From positions 38,009,771 through 38,073,770 of the forward strand of contig NC_134705.1 in the NCBI RefSeq assembly GCF_043290135.1: a DNA stretch of 64,000 bases, written 5' to 3'. Each line of letters begins with the position of its first letter. The first letter of the stretch is position 1. A program made the position numbers and the translations under genes. The notes below the pieces were generated by a model. That model saw nothing but the letters and a program-made list of their open reading frames with translations. It did not search any database and was not told the origin of the DNA. This stretch comes from Rhipicephalus microplus. Taxonomy: Eukaryota; Arthropoda; Arachnida; Ixodida; Ixodidae. This document shows positions 17,191 through 28,689 of this stretch, piece after piece.

Positions 17191-19824
17191 CAGGAAGAAA
17201 AATTACCAAATCCCCAAAAGGAAAATTACCTTTTCGGGTAATTTTGTCTTAGAGTGCATGAACTTCTGTCAGGGCTTGGTGCATTTTGCTGTTTTGTCAG
17301 ATCAACCTTAACGGTAAACAGCAAAATGCATTTTATCTTATGCAATGTGAATGGGTTTTATATGCAGGATGCTAGTTCTGTGCTTATCTTGAAATACTTA
17401 CTATAAATTCAAATATCCTGATAGAGTATTTTAAACTATACTCCAGTGTAGATGTACTGCGCCAATCTTATCTGCTAAGCTAGGCTGCGCATAAATTGCA
17501 ATTTTCTCGATGCTTGTCCATTGGAACGGCTAAATCTCAATAGTCTTATCGGTGACTGAGCAATACTGAGCCTTGGCTACACGAAGACTGCGGTGACATT
17601 CATATCCACTGTAGTTTGATCTGTGGTTTTCCCGAGAGACTGGCGGCATTATTATGAGCTGTGAATTGATGTCTTGTAATACAGTGAAGCCTCGTTAATT
17701 TGTGTTTACAAGGAGGTGGCGTAACTACGCACTAAATCGCAATGCGTAATTACCCCCAAGTTCAAATATGTTATCTCCCGTCGTGCACGATTGCTACCAA
17801 TGATAAATAAAGGTGCCACATAAGATATTTCCTGAAGTATCAACCAGAGAGAAAGTGTATGCTGACACCAAGGAACGTTTCAGGACTATTCAGGATCCGG
17901 GATGTGATCTGACACTAAGAGAGAACTGACACAGCTTTTAAATGTGGTACAGTTGCGTTGACTATATCGGCTCCTAGCTGTTTGCGTGATGAGCATCGCA
18001 ATACCTGCACCACTTTGTCACTGCTGCGTGGCACACTGCACCATGCGTGCGACCTTGCCATTTGAGAATCTCGTCCCCACTCTATACTCCAGTGCCAGCA
18101 CAGTTGAGGCGATTAGCTCGTTTAATTAATGATGTAGATATCAAACTTCTTTTATTGGTCTTTCAGCTGTGATGTTAATGATGGAAACACACATCAAAAA
18201 TGCATGCGTGCACTCTCATACGAACGCATGTGTGCACTTACACACACAAATGCTCACACACATAGTTTGGCTTATTGTAACAAATTTTACTAAAAACATT
18301 TTCATCTTTTCTATTTACCAGAAATGAAACGTTTTATTCAATGTTTATTTTTGACCGTAGAAAGCTGCTCCAAATCTTAGTTGCATTGCATCAAAACCGC
18401 ATTATTCTTGCTCCCTGAGCTGCTCCAAGAAGCTGAAGCACACTTCCCCTGCATGTTTTTTATGTTAATGTAGCTGTGGTAGTCATAATTTTTCAACGTT
18501 CCAAAGAAAGCATGCCTTTGAAGAATGTGAGTCAAAATTTTCGTCCTGAAACATTCGTGCCCTCAAACTTCTTATGAACCATTGGTCGATTCTGCAGGTG
18601 TATAAAATGCTCGTTTTTGCATGGTTCACAAAAATGCGTCAGCAGTGTGCCTACGAAAAACATGCATAGCAGAATGTTTTTATAAAGCTGAAATAGAGGT
18701 AATATTCCTCGTTGTGCTTTTAGGTATGTGTAAATCCACAAATAACCAATAAACTCAAACTACAAAATTGTAGTATTGTTCAGGAGCACCTAAAGTGAAA
18801 TTGACAAACATAGCTAAGAAACCTGGAGATGATGGTTTAATGGCTACAACTTGGATAACACCACCGGAATGAGCACTTTTATATTTCCAAAGTATTAACA
18901 GTGCTCCATCAGCCTTATACCTCAATCTTCAAGACCAGCACTGTTGATGTGTAACTTGGAATACCCCTCCCTTCCCCTCCTCCTGCTGCTTTGTGCCCTG
19001 GTATTTATCCTGTTCAGGCAACACTGGTCTGTTCAAACTCAGTACTCTCTTGGTTAGCATTCTGATCATAAAATGCCCGCACATAAAACTTGTCATCAAA
19101 ATTTTTTATTTGAATAATGATTGCACCTTCGAAGTGGTGCATGACACTATTCGTAATTTTCGGGTTCTTGCGAGCAAAATCCTTGCTTTTGAGATTTGTA
19201 TCTGAGTTTTGCAGATGGTAGCTATATGCTTTAGGTACATGCATCTAGCAACTGTAAGGCCAGCAAGATCTGTCTGTTACCTGGAACTGTTATGTTGGCG
19301 TGTTCTCCTTATTGGAGATGCTTCTATGTCGTGCTTTATGCAGTTTTATATCACTTAGATAGCTGTTTTTCAGAATGACAGCTGTCTTATCTTTTGTCTC
19401 GCTTTGAGATTTTCACTACATCAAACATCTTTATTTGCAGGACTGGGACAGCCGCCAGGGGACCGAGGTGTGTAGTCGCACCTCACATGGGCTCCTGCTT
19501 TCATTGCTATCTTCTGTGCAACCTTGCCTTGACACTGCTCTCGTTTGGTGGCCTGGGATTTCTCACGTTGCAGAGCATCGTTTGACGTTAACCTCAGTGC
19601 AATGGTTGTACTTATTTACTGAGCATTGAACTATAAACATATGGTGCCTGTTTGCAGAGACGCAACATTGCCAAGGAATCCAGAGGCCGCGCTGCACGCG
19701 CACACCGCTGTGGCACAAGAACGGGCCTGCGATACGAGCTGGACGCCAGCGTCTCGTAGGTGCACAAGCACGCTGCTCGCGCAACACACAGACACAGCGT
19801 CTGAAGTAAAGAGCTAACGCTTTT
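17191..19824. other. Interval without recognised genes
   Basis: AT-rich sequence with only short, conflicting open frames. AAAATTACC and GGTAATTTT form a small inverted repeat around 17211-17236. A CA-rich stretch lies at 18187-18262. Near 19430 a TTTATTTGCAG-G resembles a 3' splice site ahead of a GC-richer ~130-base stretch, but no protein is recognised in any frame. Bases 19640-19824 probably contain the 5' UTR of LINE-I. Confidence 0.5.
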
Positions 19825-20340
19825 ATGGAAACGCAGATGTCTAACCCACGTCAAAAGGGCCTGAGTATAGTGCAAGTGCAAAAAATGAAGGGTACCTCAA
19901 GAACGTCATCACACTGGACGTTTATAAAAAATAGTGGCAAAACGACAGGCAAAGCCCGCATTCAGTGGCTACAAGCTGGCTGGAAAGGCAGGTCAGTTAG
20001 AGAAGACAAATCAGCCGAAGAAGGAGCTACACAACTTGTGAAGCCAGACGCCGAGTCACAACCGCAGCGTCGACGCAGCACTAGGATGCTGCCATTCCCT
20101 ACTGATGACTTCAGAATTGTATTCCTCCGGTAACCAGGACTTGATCTTTCAAAGCGAACACTCATCGAGGTTACATGTGCCATCAAAAGATCCAGTGGCT
20201 TGGCCCGGCAGGACTTCTATGACCATGTGCGATTGCAGATGCAGAGAGGAGAGAATGGGACAGTCGCAAGCACAGCAAGTACTGAACGAGCTTCGAAATT
20301 GTAAAGTATAAACGCTATACAGCTCGGTCAAGTAATATAT
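19825..20340 (+). pseudogene. LINE-I (I-type) ORF1, N-terminal part
   Basis: An ATG at 19825 opens a frame with a basic Lys/Arg/Ser-rich N-terminus, then RRRSTRMLPFPTDDFRIVF, a sequence typical of I-type LINE ORF1 gag-like proteins. A stop and a frame change near 20131 follow, after which GLDLSKRTLIEVTCAI and DFYDHVRLQMQ continue in another frame. The sequence breaks at 20340 at the left edge of Gypsy-1. The continuation is at 25935, after a duplicated ATAT. Decayed, not expressible as one protein. Confidence 0.7.
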
Positions 20341-20428
20341 TGTCATGCCCCAAGGGCACTAAAGACAAGACAGGGACAGTGGGGCAGAAAGACATGAGCG
20401 TGTATCTTTAAACGAAGTGCTAACAATT
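20341..20428 (-). repeat. Gypsy-1 3' LTR, partial
   Basis: TGTCATGCCCCAAGGGC and the following ~70 bases align with the first part of the 5' LTR (25779 onward), with about a dozen differences by eye. After GCTAACA the similarity is lost, so the rest of this LTR is deleted or replaced. Confidence 0.75.
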
Positions 20429-20440
20429 AGGCGATTATTA

Positions 20441-21900
20441 CCGCGTGAAATAAAGTTTTAGGCAGACGACACGCACAATCTCTTTTCGTGCTGAGTAGCG
20501 CTGGGTCGTTTCCGAGCCTCCGTCTGGAATAACTTCATAGTTGACCTCGTTCAACCACCGTAATTCTTTACAGGGTCCGAAGTACTTGCTCAGGAGTTTC
20601 TCGCTGAGACCTCCCCGTCCAACAGGAGTCCAAACCCACACTTCGTCGCCAGGTTGATAGGTGCTTCCTCTGCACGCTGATCGCAATCCTCGACATCAGG
20701 AGTTAGCAACTCGTGCTGGTCGATGTCACAAGGAATCATGGCGTCTAGCATGGTTTGCACGTCTCGACCGTAAACGCAGTCTTTTCAGGATTGGGCCGAA
20801 CACCTGCGGCGCTCACAACGTGACCCAGGAACTTCAGTTCTTTGTAGCCGAAATGGCACTTCTCAAACTTGAGGGTGAGGTCAGCGCATCGTATATCTGC
20901 AGGCTTTACAGGTGGTTTCTTGCGACGCTGGCATTTGCGGTATACTTTCACGTAGCGTTTCACACAAGCAGCGAGTTTTGGTCAGAAATATAGCTGTAGT
21001 AACCTTTCGAGCGTCCGTGAGTATTCCAGATGGACGGATGTCGGCTCATTGTACCTTAATTATTGTACCTTCAGGCGTCATCACATTGCCGCGATCTTAT
21101 GTGCACGCGAGCTAGTTGACGTGCTTTTTCTGCACGCTGAATGCAATCCTCAACATCAGGAGTTAGCAACTCGTGCTGCTCGATGTCACAAGGAATCATG
21201 GCGTCTAGCATGGTTTGCATGTCTCGACCGTGAACGAGGCGGAAGCGTGCAAACCTTGTCGTTTCCTGGGTTGTAGTGTTGTACTCAAACGTAACGTACG
21301 GCAAGATTTCACCCCACATTTTATGCTGCACATCCACGTAATGGAAATCATGTCCGCCAGCGTTTTGTTAAGACTTTCTGTCAAGCCGTTACTGTGGGGG
21401 AGGTATGCGGTTGTCTTATGGTGGTTCGTCTAGCTGAGCTTGAAGATGTCGTGCGACAGTTTTGCCGTAAACACTGTCCCTCGGTTTGTGATGATAAGTG
21501 ACGGGGCGCCATGACGAAGCACTATGTGGTGCATGGAAAACTGGGCAATTTCAGATGCTGTACCGGGGTGGCAGTGGCTTCATTTCAGCGTAACGCGTCA
21601 AGTAATCAGTTGCGACTATGATCCACTTGTTGCGTAATCAGTTGCGACTTGTTGCCAGAAAGAGACAAAGGGAAAGGTCCAAGGAGGTCTATCTCAACTT
21701 GGTCAAACGGCGTACGCGGTGGGTTAATGAGTTGTAGGAGGTCTGCAGGCTTTACAGGTGGTGACTTGCGACACTGACATTCGCGGTATCCTTTCACGTA
21801 GCGTTTGACACAAGCAGCGAGTTTTGGTCAGAAATATAGCTGTCGTACCCTTTCTAGCGTCTATGAGTATCCCAGATGGCCGGATGTCGGCTCATCGTGG
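20441..21900 (-). pseudogene. Gypsy-1 integrase region, rearranged
   Basis: The C-terminal end shows GDEVWVWTPVGRGGLSEKLL and KYFGPCKELRWLNEVNYEVIP (20686-20438), the typical integrase C-terminal domain of Gypsy. Core-domain pieces follow: DVQHKMWGEILPYVTFEYNT near 21330-21270, and the zinc-finger side with PPVKPADLLQLINPPRTPFDQVEIDLLGPFP near 21690. The HHCC region shows KGYRECQCRK. The order is broken by a mosaic patch at 20681-21134. Multiple stops. Confidence 0.82.
20681..21134 (-). repeat. Mosaic patch of Gypsy-1 pieces within its integrase region
   Basis: Three adjacent blocks duplicate other parts of the same element in the same orientation. 20681-20766 resembles 21134-21232 (integrase), 20772-20893 resembles 22779-22902 (RT thumb), and 20898-21045 resembles 21742-21895 (integrase zinc-finger side). 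A short unrelated run then leads back to 21134. Order is not colinear with the element. Confidence 0.8.
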
Positions 21901-21999
21901 CAGGCTAATGGGATGTCATCATGAAGGTCTTGAGGAACGACTACAAGATAAGATCTGCAGCCGACACCGGTGTTTTTCTTGTATATTATGCAATGTCAT

Positions 22000-23880
22000 A
22001 AGCAAAATAACGGCAATGTGCGTGAAAGTGGACGAGGAACATACGTGGTGCTGCCTTCTAAATGATCGATGATGGGCCTTAACTGGGGGTTCACTCGTTG
22101 CTTACTGAGGAGGTCCGCCCCACTGAGAGTCCCCAGGAAGTAACTTTCATCTTCTACAGCTGTATGGTCGAATTGCAAAGGTGCTCGCGAGAGCGTGTTG
22201 GCATCTTCATGCTTTCTACCCGACTTGTACACAATGGTGACATCAAACTCCGGAAGTCGCCGACTCTATCGTGCTGATTGCCCGGAGGGGTCTCGAAGGT
22301 TAGCCAACCAACATAAAGCATAGTGATCAGTCACAACTTTAAATGGGCGCCCAAAGAGATAAGACCTGAACTTTGTAATCGCCCATATTACCGCGAGACA
22401 TTCTTTCTCTGACGTTGAATAGCTGGTTTTGGTACGTGATAGAGTGCGCCTCACGTAGGCGATCACACGTTTGGTGCCATCTTGTGCTTGCACCAAGACA
22501 GCTCCGAGACCGATGTTGCTTGCGTCAGTGCGCACCTGTGTGTCAGCGTCCTCATCTTAATGACCAAGTGCAGGAGGGGAAGACAATCGATTTTGCAGTT
22601 CCACAAAGGCTGGCCCTTGTTCATTAGTTCACAGAAATGGGGTGTCGTCGCGAGTAAGCCTGATGAGTGGCTCCACAATCTTAGAGAAGGTTTCAATAAA
22701 GCGGCGATAGTATGCGCAGAGCCCCAGAAGTCGTCAAAGACTTTTCTGATCTGTCGGAGCTGGAAAAGCGGTCACAGCGGCAGTCTTCTCGGGATCGGGC
22801 CGAACACCTGCAGCGCTCACAACGTGACCCAGGAACCTCAGTTCTTTGTAGCCGAAATGGAACTTCTCAGGCTTGAGGGTAAGGTCAGTGGATCGTATAG
22901 CTTCAAGAACATTCCGAAGGCGACGAAGGTGCTCATCAAACGTTCTTGAAAAGGCAATTGCTTTTTCAAGAACGACATCATCTAGATAGACGAGACAACT
23001 TTTCCACTTGAGTTATGTGAGAACGGTATCCATCATCTGTTCGAATGTGGCCGGAGCGGTACAGAAACCGAATGGGAGCACTCGGAATTCATACAAACCG
23101 CCAGGAGTTACAAAAGCAGGTTTTTTGCGGTCACGTTCATCGACTTCAATTTGCCAGTAACAACTTTTGAGGTCGATTGAGGAAAAATACTTTGCTCGCT
23201 TCAGCCTGTCAAAGAATCATCCACTCAAGGCAACGGGTACACGTCTTTCTTTTTGACGTTATTCAGCTCCTATTATCGACACAAAACCAATGTGTACCAT
23301 CCTTCTTCTTTACAATGACCAATGGCGATGACCAAGGGCTGCTTGATGGCTGTATTACACCGTCTCAAAGCATTTCCTTCACTTGCTTTTGAATCACGCG
23401 TTGTTAGGTTGGTGAAGCGCGGTAAGGCTGTTGCCGTATGGGGTGTGCGTCTTCGTAGGTGATAAAACGGTGTTTGGTAATTGATGTCTGACGGATTCTC
23501 GATGAACGCGCATAACAGGCATGGGATTCTATCAACAGGTCGTTAAGCCTTCGTTTGTTTTCGTCAGAAAGCGTTGGATTTATGTCGACACACCGGAGAG
23601 GTGCTTCGGCATTATCGGTTGCCTCGGAGGCAAAACACTCAGGCACATTGGTTACTGGGTAGGCATAGGCGATGACATTACCAGGGAAATGTCGGCGCTC
23701 GTAATTCAAGTCTGTAACAAGAACCTCGCAGTGGCCAGCCTGGAGATCTACTAGGCTTCGTGCTACGCAGACACCTTGGGAAAAGAGTAGGAATCCACTG
23801 CTCTCCACCACCATTTCACCGTGTGCTGATTTCTCACACGCCACTTGACCCATAACACTTGAGCGTGGTGGTATCGTCAC
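22000..23880 (-). pseudogene. Gypsy-1 reverse transcriptase and RNase H region
   Basis: From high to low coordinates: the pre-RT segment with RQTSITKHRFITYEDAHPIRQ (23880-23404); RT fingers and palm in broken frames with the active-site YLDDVV at about 22996-22974; thumb near 22900; and the RNase H domain [44 protein letters not shown] at 22535-22266; then YKSGRKHEDANTLSRAPL near 22230. The RT and RNase H catalytic motifs can be seen, but at least four frame breaks separate them. Confidence 0.85.
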
Positions 23881-23891
23881 AGCATCGTCAA

Positions 23892-24392
23892 TTACACGCA
23901 GACATATACTCGATCGTGGCTTGGATTATGCTCTGGAGTGGCGCTTTTTGTTGAGAACGTGATGAGGCGTTGTCGAATGTCGATGATAGCACCATGCTCC
24001 CTCAGGAAGTCCATGCCAATGACCAGGTCTCGAGAACACTGACGGAGAACGCTCAAGCTGACAACAAAGGTAGAACCACGAATCAGTATTCGTGCTGTGC
24101 AAACGCCAAGTGGCGTGACGATGTGCCCGCTAGCAGTACGTATTGGCCTGAGGTTCCAAGACATCCTCTCTTTCTTCAGGAGAGCAGCCAGTTTTTCACC
24201 TATTGTAGAGAAATCCGCACCCGTGTCAACTAAAACACTGACTTTGCGACCGTCGAGCAGCACTGGAATGTCTAATGAAATATTTGCGGAACCAGCTGGT
24301 GTCGTCGTCGTCGGGGTATCATCAGTTTGCGGAAGCGTTGGTAGGAGGCCTCTAGCTGGTCCAGTATGAGTGGCCTCGCCCCTGAAGGTCAC
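23892..24392 (-). pseudogene. Gypsy-1 aspartic protease
   Basis: A 166-codon open piece with the retropepsin active site VLVDTGADFS, the flap-side RTASGHIVTPLG and the second conserved block VIGMDFLREHGAIIDI. It cuts the element polyprotein in intact relatives. It is separated by a frame break from gag upstream and from RT downstream. The DTG triad is intact here, unlike in Gypsy-2. Confidence 0.85.
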
Positions 24393-24625
24393 TGTGGTTA
24401 CTTTTCCCGACGTGGACTGGGTGACTGACCTTGCACCACACTCGAATAGGCACGGCGATTTGGAGAAAATTACCGCGGTGACGGGGAGCTGGACTGGTGC
24501 AAGGATGTTGAAGTTCCGCGCTGCTGAGCCACATACTCCTCATTTTCGGGGGGCCCTCGACCGAACCTGGGTCGTGGTGAGTTCATCGAAAATCTGCGTA
24601 GTCCATGTTGTCGGTAAGAACAGTG

Positions 24626-25753
24626 TCAGTAAAGATACCAAGCTTCGCTACAGTGGAAGCAGAGAGGACGTCGATCTGGTGCACGCCGGACGTCTGATTT
24701 CCGCGAGATCAGGTGAGGTGCGCTGTAATAATGCAGCGCTTTGACCGTCTGCAGCATGCTTGGGGACACGGTGGGATGTGTAATTGCAGTTGTAACAGGT
24801 TTCCGCAAGACTTGAGCATACGAAATGCGAGGGAAGTCACTCGGTGGCTGATAATCCCGCATGAAAGGCGGTTCTCTTAAGGCATGCTGGACTACATCTC
24901 GGACAACGCTGGACAACGAGAAGATAGTGGGCTGCGAGGGCATTGACAGCTTCTGGATGTCTTTGTGGATGACTGAACGTATGAGCTCTCGGAAGAAATC
25001 CATTTGGCCACCGAAAGCTCTCAAGTAGTCCATAGTTGAAGCGCTGACGTGCCGTTCGTATGACGGGGCCCGGTGCCTAAGAGTGCTTTTGATGGTGACG
25101 GCTTCTGTGAGAAATTCTGAGACAGTCTTGGGTGGACTGCACACAAGCCTAGCGAAAAGCTGCTCTTTCACCCCGCGCAAGAGGTATCGTACATTGTTTT
25201 CTTCTGGCATGCCGGGGTCAGCTCGGTGGAAAAGACGCGTCATGTCCTCGACATACATCGCAACCCATTCGTTTGGCAGTTTTATGTGGGACTGCAGATC
25301 GTGCTTAGCTCTCTGCCGACGGTCAGGGCTAGCATATGTCCCAAGAAGTCGGTGTTTGAAGTCTTCCCACAATGTAAGAATACCTGCCCCGTTCTCATAC
25401 GTTACACGTGCGCTGCCCAACGGACTGAAATAGACGTGCCGCAGTTTCTCTGTGTCGTCCCACTGGTTGTGCACGGCAACGAACAAGTAATGAGCAAGCC
25501 AATCTTCGACATCCTCAAGTGTGGTGCCATGAAAGGGATTTGGCGTTCGCGGTGCGAGTAAGGTGCAAATGAAGCGGCTTTGTGCCGTAATACCGTTTGG
25601 TCCGGTATCGGTAGGGCTGGTCGGAGCTGCCATGTTGTTTGAGAGCAGTCCAAACTTAGGGAATCGCAATCGGATTCTTCTGCTGAAGCAGTGCACAGGG
25701 GTGACCACCGGTACGACCCTTGAGTTTTTGCTATGTGGAGGGGTACGGTGCAT
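24626..25753 (-). pseudogene. Gypsy-1 gag
   Basis: 375 codons open. The N-terminal part contains TPNPFHGTTLEDVEDWLAHY, a motif of tick-type Gypsy gag, followed by the capsid-like region (VAMYVEDMTRLFHRADPGMPEENNVRYLLRGV). The C-terminus reaches RRPLCFHCSEAWYLY, the start of the CCHC zinc knuckle. Gly and His of the knuckle are not preserved in this frame, which then stops. The Gypsy-2 gag is a recognisable relative. Confidence 0.85.
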
Positions 25754-25778
25754 AGATTACCGAGAACGTCCACCAGTT

Positions 25779-25934
25779 TGTCACGCACCAAGGGCCGTAA
25801 AGACAAGCCAGAGACAGCGGGGCAGAAGGACACGAGCGTGTACCTTTAATGGAAGCGCTAACACACACTCCTTTTTCGTTTTTTTTTACCTTTTCGGCTC
25901 GCTAGGGCTTGCCGGCTCACAACTCTAGGTGGCA
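25779..25934 (-). repeat. Gypsy-1 5' LTR
   Basis: 156 bases from TGTCACG to GGTGGCA, with TG...CA ends on either strand. Inside the element, the next bases in element direction are AACTGGTGGACGTTC, the position expected for the primer-binding site. The outer edge is flanked by the ATAT target duplication. Confidence 0.8.
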
Positions 25935-27229
25935 ATATCAAGTAAATCTGCACATTCGACACCCCGATGATGTGTGCCGCGGAGTGATCTACGGTCACGA
26001 ACCAGGAACAAGCCCCACGGAGATTTTGCAGGACTTCGCGTAGACCCAAGATACCACGTCCTTGATGTGTACTTGCTGGGCTCTTCCACTGCCCCAGTTA
26101 TCAATCTCGACGGGCAGCACGTTTTTTTTATGTAACGTGCCTCATTGGAGACTACCAATGCCAGTCGTACCGGAAGTTCATTCAATATTGTCGAACCTGT
26201 GGCGTCGTACGTCACCGACAAGACATCTGCTCTCAGCCGAAAGCGAACGTCTGCGAGTGGTCACGACAAAGGTAAAGACCCACACGACTACCAACAGATG
26301 AGCAAGATCTGCGGAGAAGACCACGAAGCTTCTTGAAAGGAATGCAAGAAAAAACTCCGCAGCAACCCCCCTCTTTATCAGCAGCTCGATAACGCCCGCA
26401 CCTGTGAGAATCGTTGAAGTTCCCACACCAATGATTTCCTCGGGTCGGTTATCACACCAGAAATTTCAAGGGCCCCCTCATTTCACCAAAACACTGACCA
26501 AAGTTGCTCTCGCTCTAAAAAAAATGTCGCTCTGGATCCCGAATGCCATCATGGTCTCGCTCCGTTCGGAGAATCAGTTATGCCACCGCGGTGACCGGTA
26601 GTGATGGGCCCAGTTTTCTAAATACCCCAAGAGCCTCGACCATCTCGCCTGCTGAGACAGCGACTACCCGAGCTCTAGAAAATAAAGTCCGAGATCTACA
26701 ACAGAGGATACAACAACGCCCGCCAGCCGAGTGTAGCAGGTTAGAACTTGACGACCGCATACTAAAACAGACGGACGCCGGATAATGAAGCGTAGAAGCA
26801 AGGCTGCGAGCACACGAAGCGAAGATGCTTGACCTCGTCGAACGATGCCTTGAAGCTTTCGAGAAAGCCCTCGCTGTGAAACATCTCGCATTCATAGACA
26901 TAATCGTAGAGAAAGTAGTTACTAAAATTATAGAAAAGGTAGACCCACTGACCCGTACTGTAGGCACGCACGACGCCAAGGTTGATGGCTTCATGGCACG
27001 ACAGCATACCTTCATAACATATGCATACTAAAATTACGTTATTCATGAGCAGCTTGTGGAGCAATCAGGAACCAAGCGGAAAAAGCGAAAGACTTTAAGG
27101 GCAGAAACTGCAGCGGAAATTCTATCGACAGCACCGAACGGCAGGCATCAGGCGGAAATCAACTGCCAGAATGGCAGCTCCCACACATAGGCAATCTGAG
27201 CCACTCCCCACTCTTCGAATTCGGCACTG
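25935..27229 (+). pseudogene. LINE-I ORF1, C-terminal part with CCHC knuckle and coiled coil
   Basis: Continues the ORF1 split by Gypsy-1: VNLHIRHPDDVCRGVIYGHEPGTSP, then (after a frame change near 26040) RYHVLDVYLLGSSTAPVINLDG. A zinc knuckle CRTCGVVRHRQDIC (C-x2-C-x4-H-x4-C) lies near 26196-26240. Further on, Ser/Arg-rich sequence is followed by a helical Glu/Lys/Ala-rich stretch (26640-27000) with coiled-coil character. Stops at about 26784 and frameshifts break it. Such gag-like ORF1 proteins bind the LINE RNA. Confidence 0.75.
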
Positions 27230-27576
27230 GCATTGAAAATCCTACATACATCGTTCTGCAACTTTGCAAGAATATCTTAAAACAAATAATCCAGATATGA
27301 TAGCGTTGCAGGACACCCACACAGAAATAATCAAGCTCCCTGGCTACAGCAATCTCACATGCCCACCCTGCACCGCAATTCTAGTCAAGAAGACTCTGGA
27401 AGATTCAAGAAGATTCTAGTCAAGAAGTCGTTGGCATCGAACACACGATCCTGGAGATAATCCCCATTAGGAAGACTCAACAGAGCTTATACCTGGCTAA
27501 CCTTTACAGCCCTCCGCGGGAGCAGTTACACGAATATGACCACTTCATCCACGAGCTACGTCGGCTGGTATCCAGC
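27230..27576 (+). pseudogene. LINE-I ORF2, endonuclease N-terminal part
   Basis: Reads LKTNNPDMIALQDTHTE (with Gln-Asp where Gln-Glu is usual), KLPGYSNLTCPPC and later LYLANLYSPPREQLHEYDHF, an APE-like endonuclease N-terminus. A small internal duplication near 27390-27425 (AGTCAAGAAG and AAGATTC words) disturbs the frame. It stops at about 27576, where LINE-C begins. The endonuclease continues at 37160. Confidence 0.78.
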
Positions 27577-27578
27577 GA

Positions 27579-27866
27579 TCACCACGTCGAATCCACTCCT
27601 GTTTTTCATGCAGCTTGCTCTGATCGCCTCGACTACCGAAGCCAGCGCAGCAAACACGGTATCCACGCCTGTTCCACGAGTAATCCATGGAGACTGTGCA
27701 GAGGAATTTCTAAGCCTGGGCGCCGACTGGGGACATCCGTGTGAAACCTCGTCGATTAAAACAAGCCAAGATATAAATGCCATATTTCCATCGGATTTCC
27801 TAAGTGGGCACGTCAGTTGGCATACAGCGAGCACCATGTCAAATCCACTCCTGTTTTTATGCAAAT
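27579..27866 (+). repeat. LINE-C 5' direct repeats (252-bp spacing)
   Basis: CACCACGTCGAATCCACTCC with CTGTTTTT at 27580 recurs as CACCATGTCAAATCCACTCC with the same continuation at 27832. The spacing of 252 is a multiple of three, as with the 339-base spacing in LINE-B. This looks like two 5' monomers, the outer one truncated at the element's 5' end. Confidence 0.65.
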
Positions 27867-28605
27867 TAGTAACAATGCTTCTACAAATAAATCCAATGAC
27901 CTTTGCCTTGTACAGCTGCCGTACCCACGTAGACTCTTTGAAATGTACTTTACTGCCTGTGACTTCGTCTTGTCGCTACTCATGCTATGTGGTGACGTCG
28001 AGCCTAATCCAGGGCCTACCACTCAGCAGGTTTTAGCTGAACTGCTTGAGGGCCAGAAAAATATTCAACAAAGGCTGGGAGATACTGAGGTCAAATTGCA
28101 GAAAGTTGATGAAGCTACATCTGCGACAAATGAAATCAAGTATTTGACGCATGACATAGATTTACAAGTTACAGTTTTAGAAAGAAAGCTTGTTGGCCTA
28201 GAAGATTACAGCAGACGTAACAACCTAAATATTTTTAGTATAGCTGAAAAACTAAAAAAACGTATCAAAAACTGTAGCAGCTTGTGTTGAAGAAAGTGTT
28301 CACTGATAAATTAGGTATAAAAGTTACTTCGACAGAAAAAATTCGCAGATTGGGCCAGAATCAACCTAACAAGCATCTACCGGTTATTTTGAAACTGTTC
28401 GTTCACCGTGAGAAATTAAACATACTAAAACATTCCTTTAGACTAACTAAAAGGCAGTAGCTACTCTGTATCAGAAGGCTACTCCCCTACTAGAAGGCAA
28501 GCACCCAAGAAACTATGGCAAAGCACTGCGGAACTTCGGAGGGCGGGTCAGAAAGTCAAGTTAATCTCGAACAAAATAAAGATTGGTGCAGAACTATTCA
28601 CTTAG
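27859..28605 (+). pseudogene. LINE-C ORF1 with 2A motif and coiled coil
   Basis: ATG at 27859 opens a leader of about 53 residues ending in a hydrophobic stretch (CDFVLSLLMLCGDVEPNPGP); the 2A core is Asp46-Pro53. Then follow a coiled coil (LLEGQKNIQQRLGDTEVKL and on), LEDYSRRNNLNIFSI, and a frameshift near 28250. Another frame continues with IRRLGQNQPNKHLPVILKL and REKLNILKHSFRL, the C-terminal RNA-binding region. A stop near 28460 is a further lesion. Architecture parallels LINE-B ORF1 (hydrophobic leader, 2A, coiled coil, RRM-like), with little sequence similarity outside the 2A and RRxNL motifs. Confidence 0.82.
27994..28017 (+). other. 2A self-processing motif in LINE-C ORF1
   Basis: The codons spell DVEPNPGP, directly preceded by LLMLCG. 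All invariant 2A residues are present even though the element has decayed elsewhere. In intact relatives it would separate the hydrophobic leader from the RNA-binding part. Confidence 0.92.
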
Positions 28606-28689
28606 GATGATGCGCATGACGAGAGAATCGTAGTGCACGATAGCAGAGATAAGAAAAAAAGGCAAAAAACAATGAACTGACACCAGGCA

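Larger units (their letters stand above)
20341..25934 (-). mobile_element. Gypsy-1, decayed Ty3/Gypsy LTR retrotransposon in LINE-I
   Basis: Minus-strand Gypsy element with related ends beginning TGTCA-G: the 5' LTR at 25779-25934 and a partial 3' LTR at 20341-20428. The target duplication ATAT is at 20337-20340 and 25935-25938, and joining across it restores homology of LINE-I ORF1 (with one old stop). Order in element direction is gag, protease, RT, RNase H, integrase. Protease DTG and RT YLDD motifs are still present, but frames are broken many times and part of the integrase region is scrambled. Confidence 0.88.

Noticed and set aside
18187..18262. CA-rich tract as a functional element
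   Set aside because: Irregular ACACAC/GCATG words without unit structure or paired arms; plain low-complexity sequence.
19430..19630. Candidate host exon after TTTATTTGCAG
   Set aside because: No frame gives a recognisable protein and no matching donor is evident; one splice-like signal is too weak.
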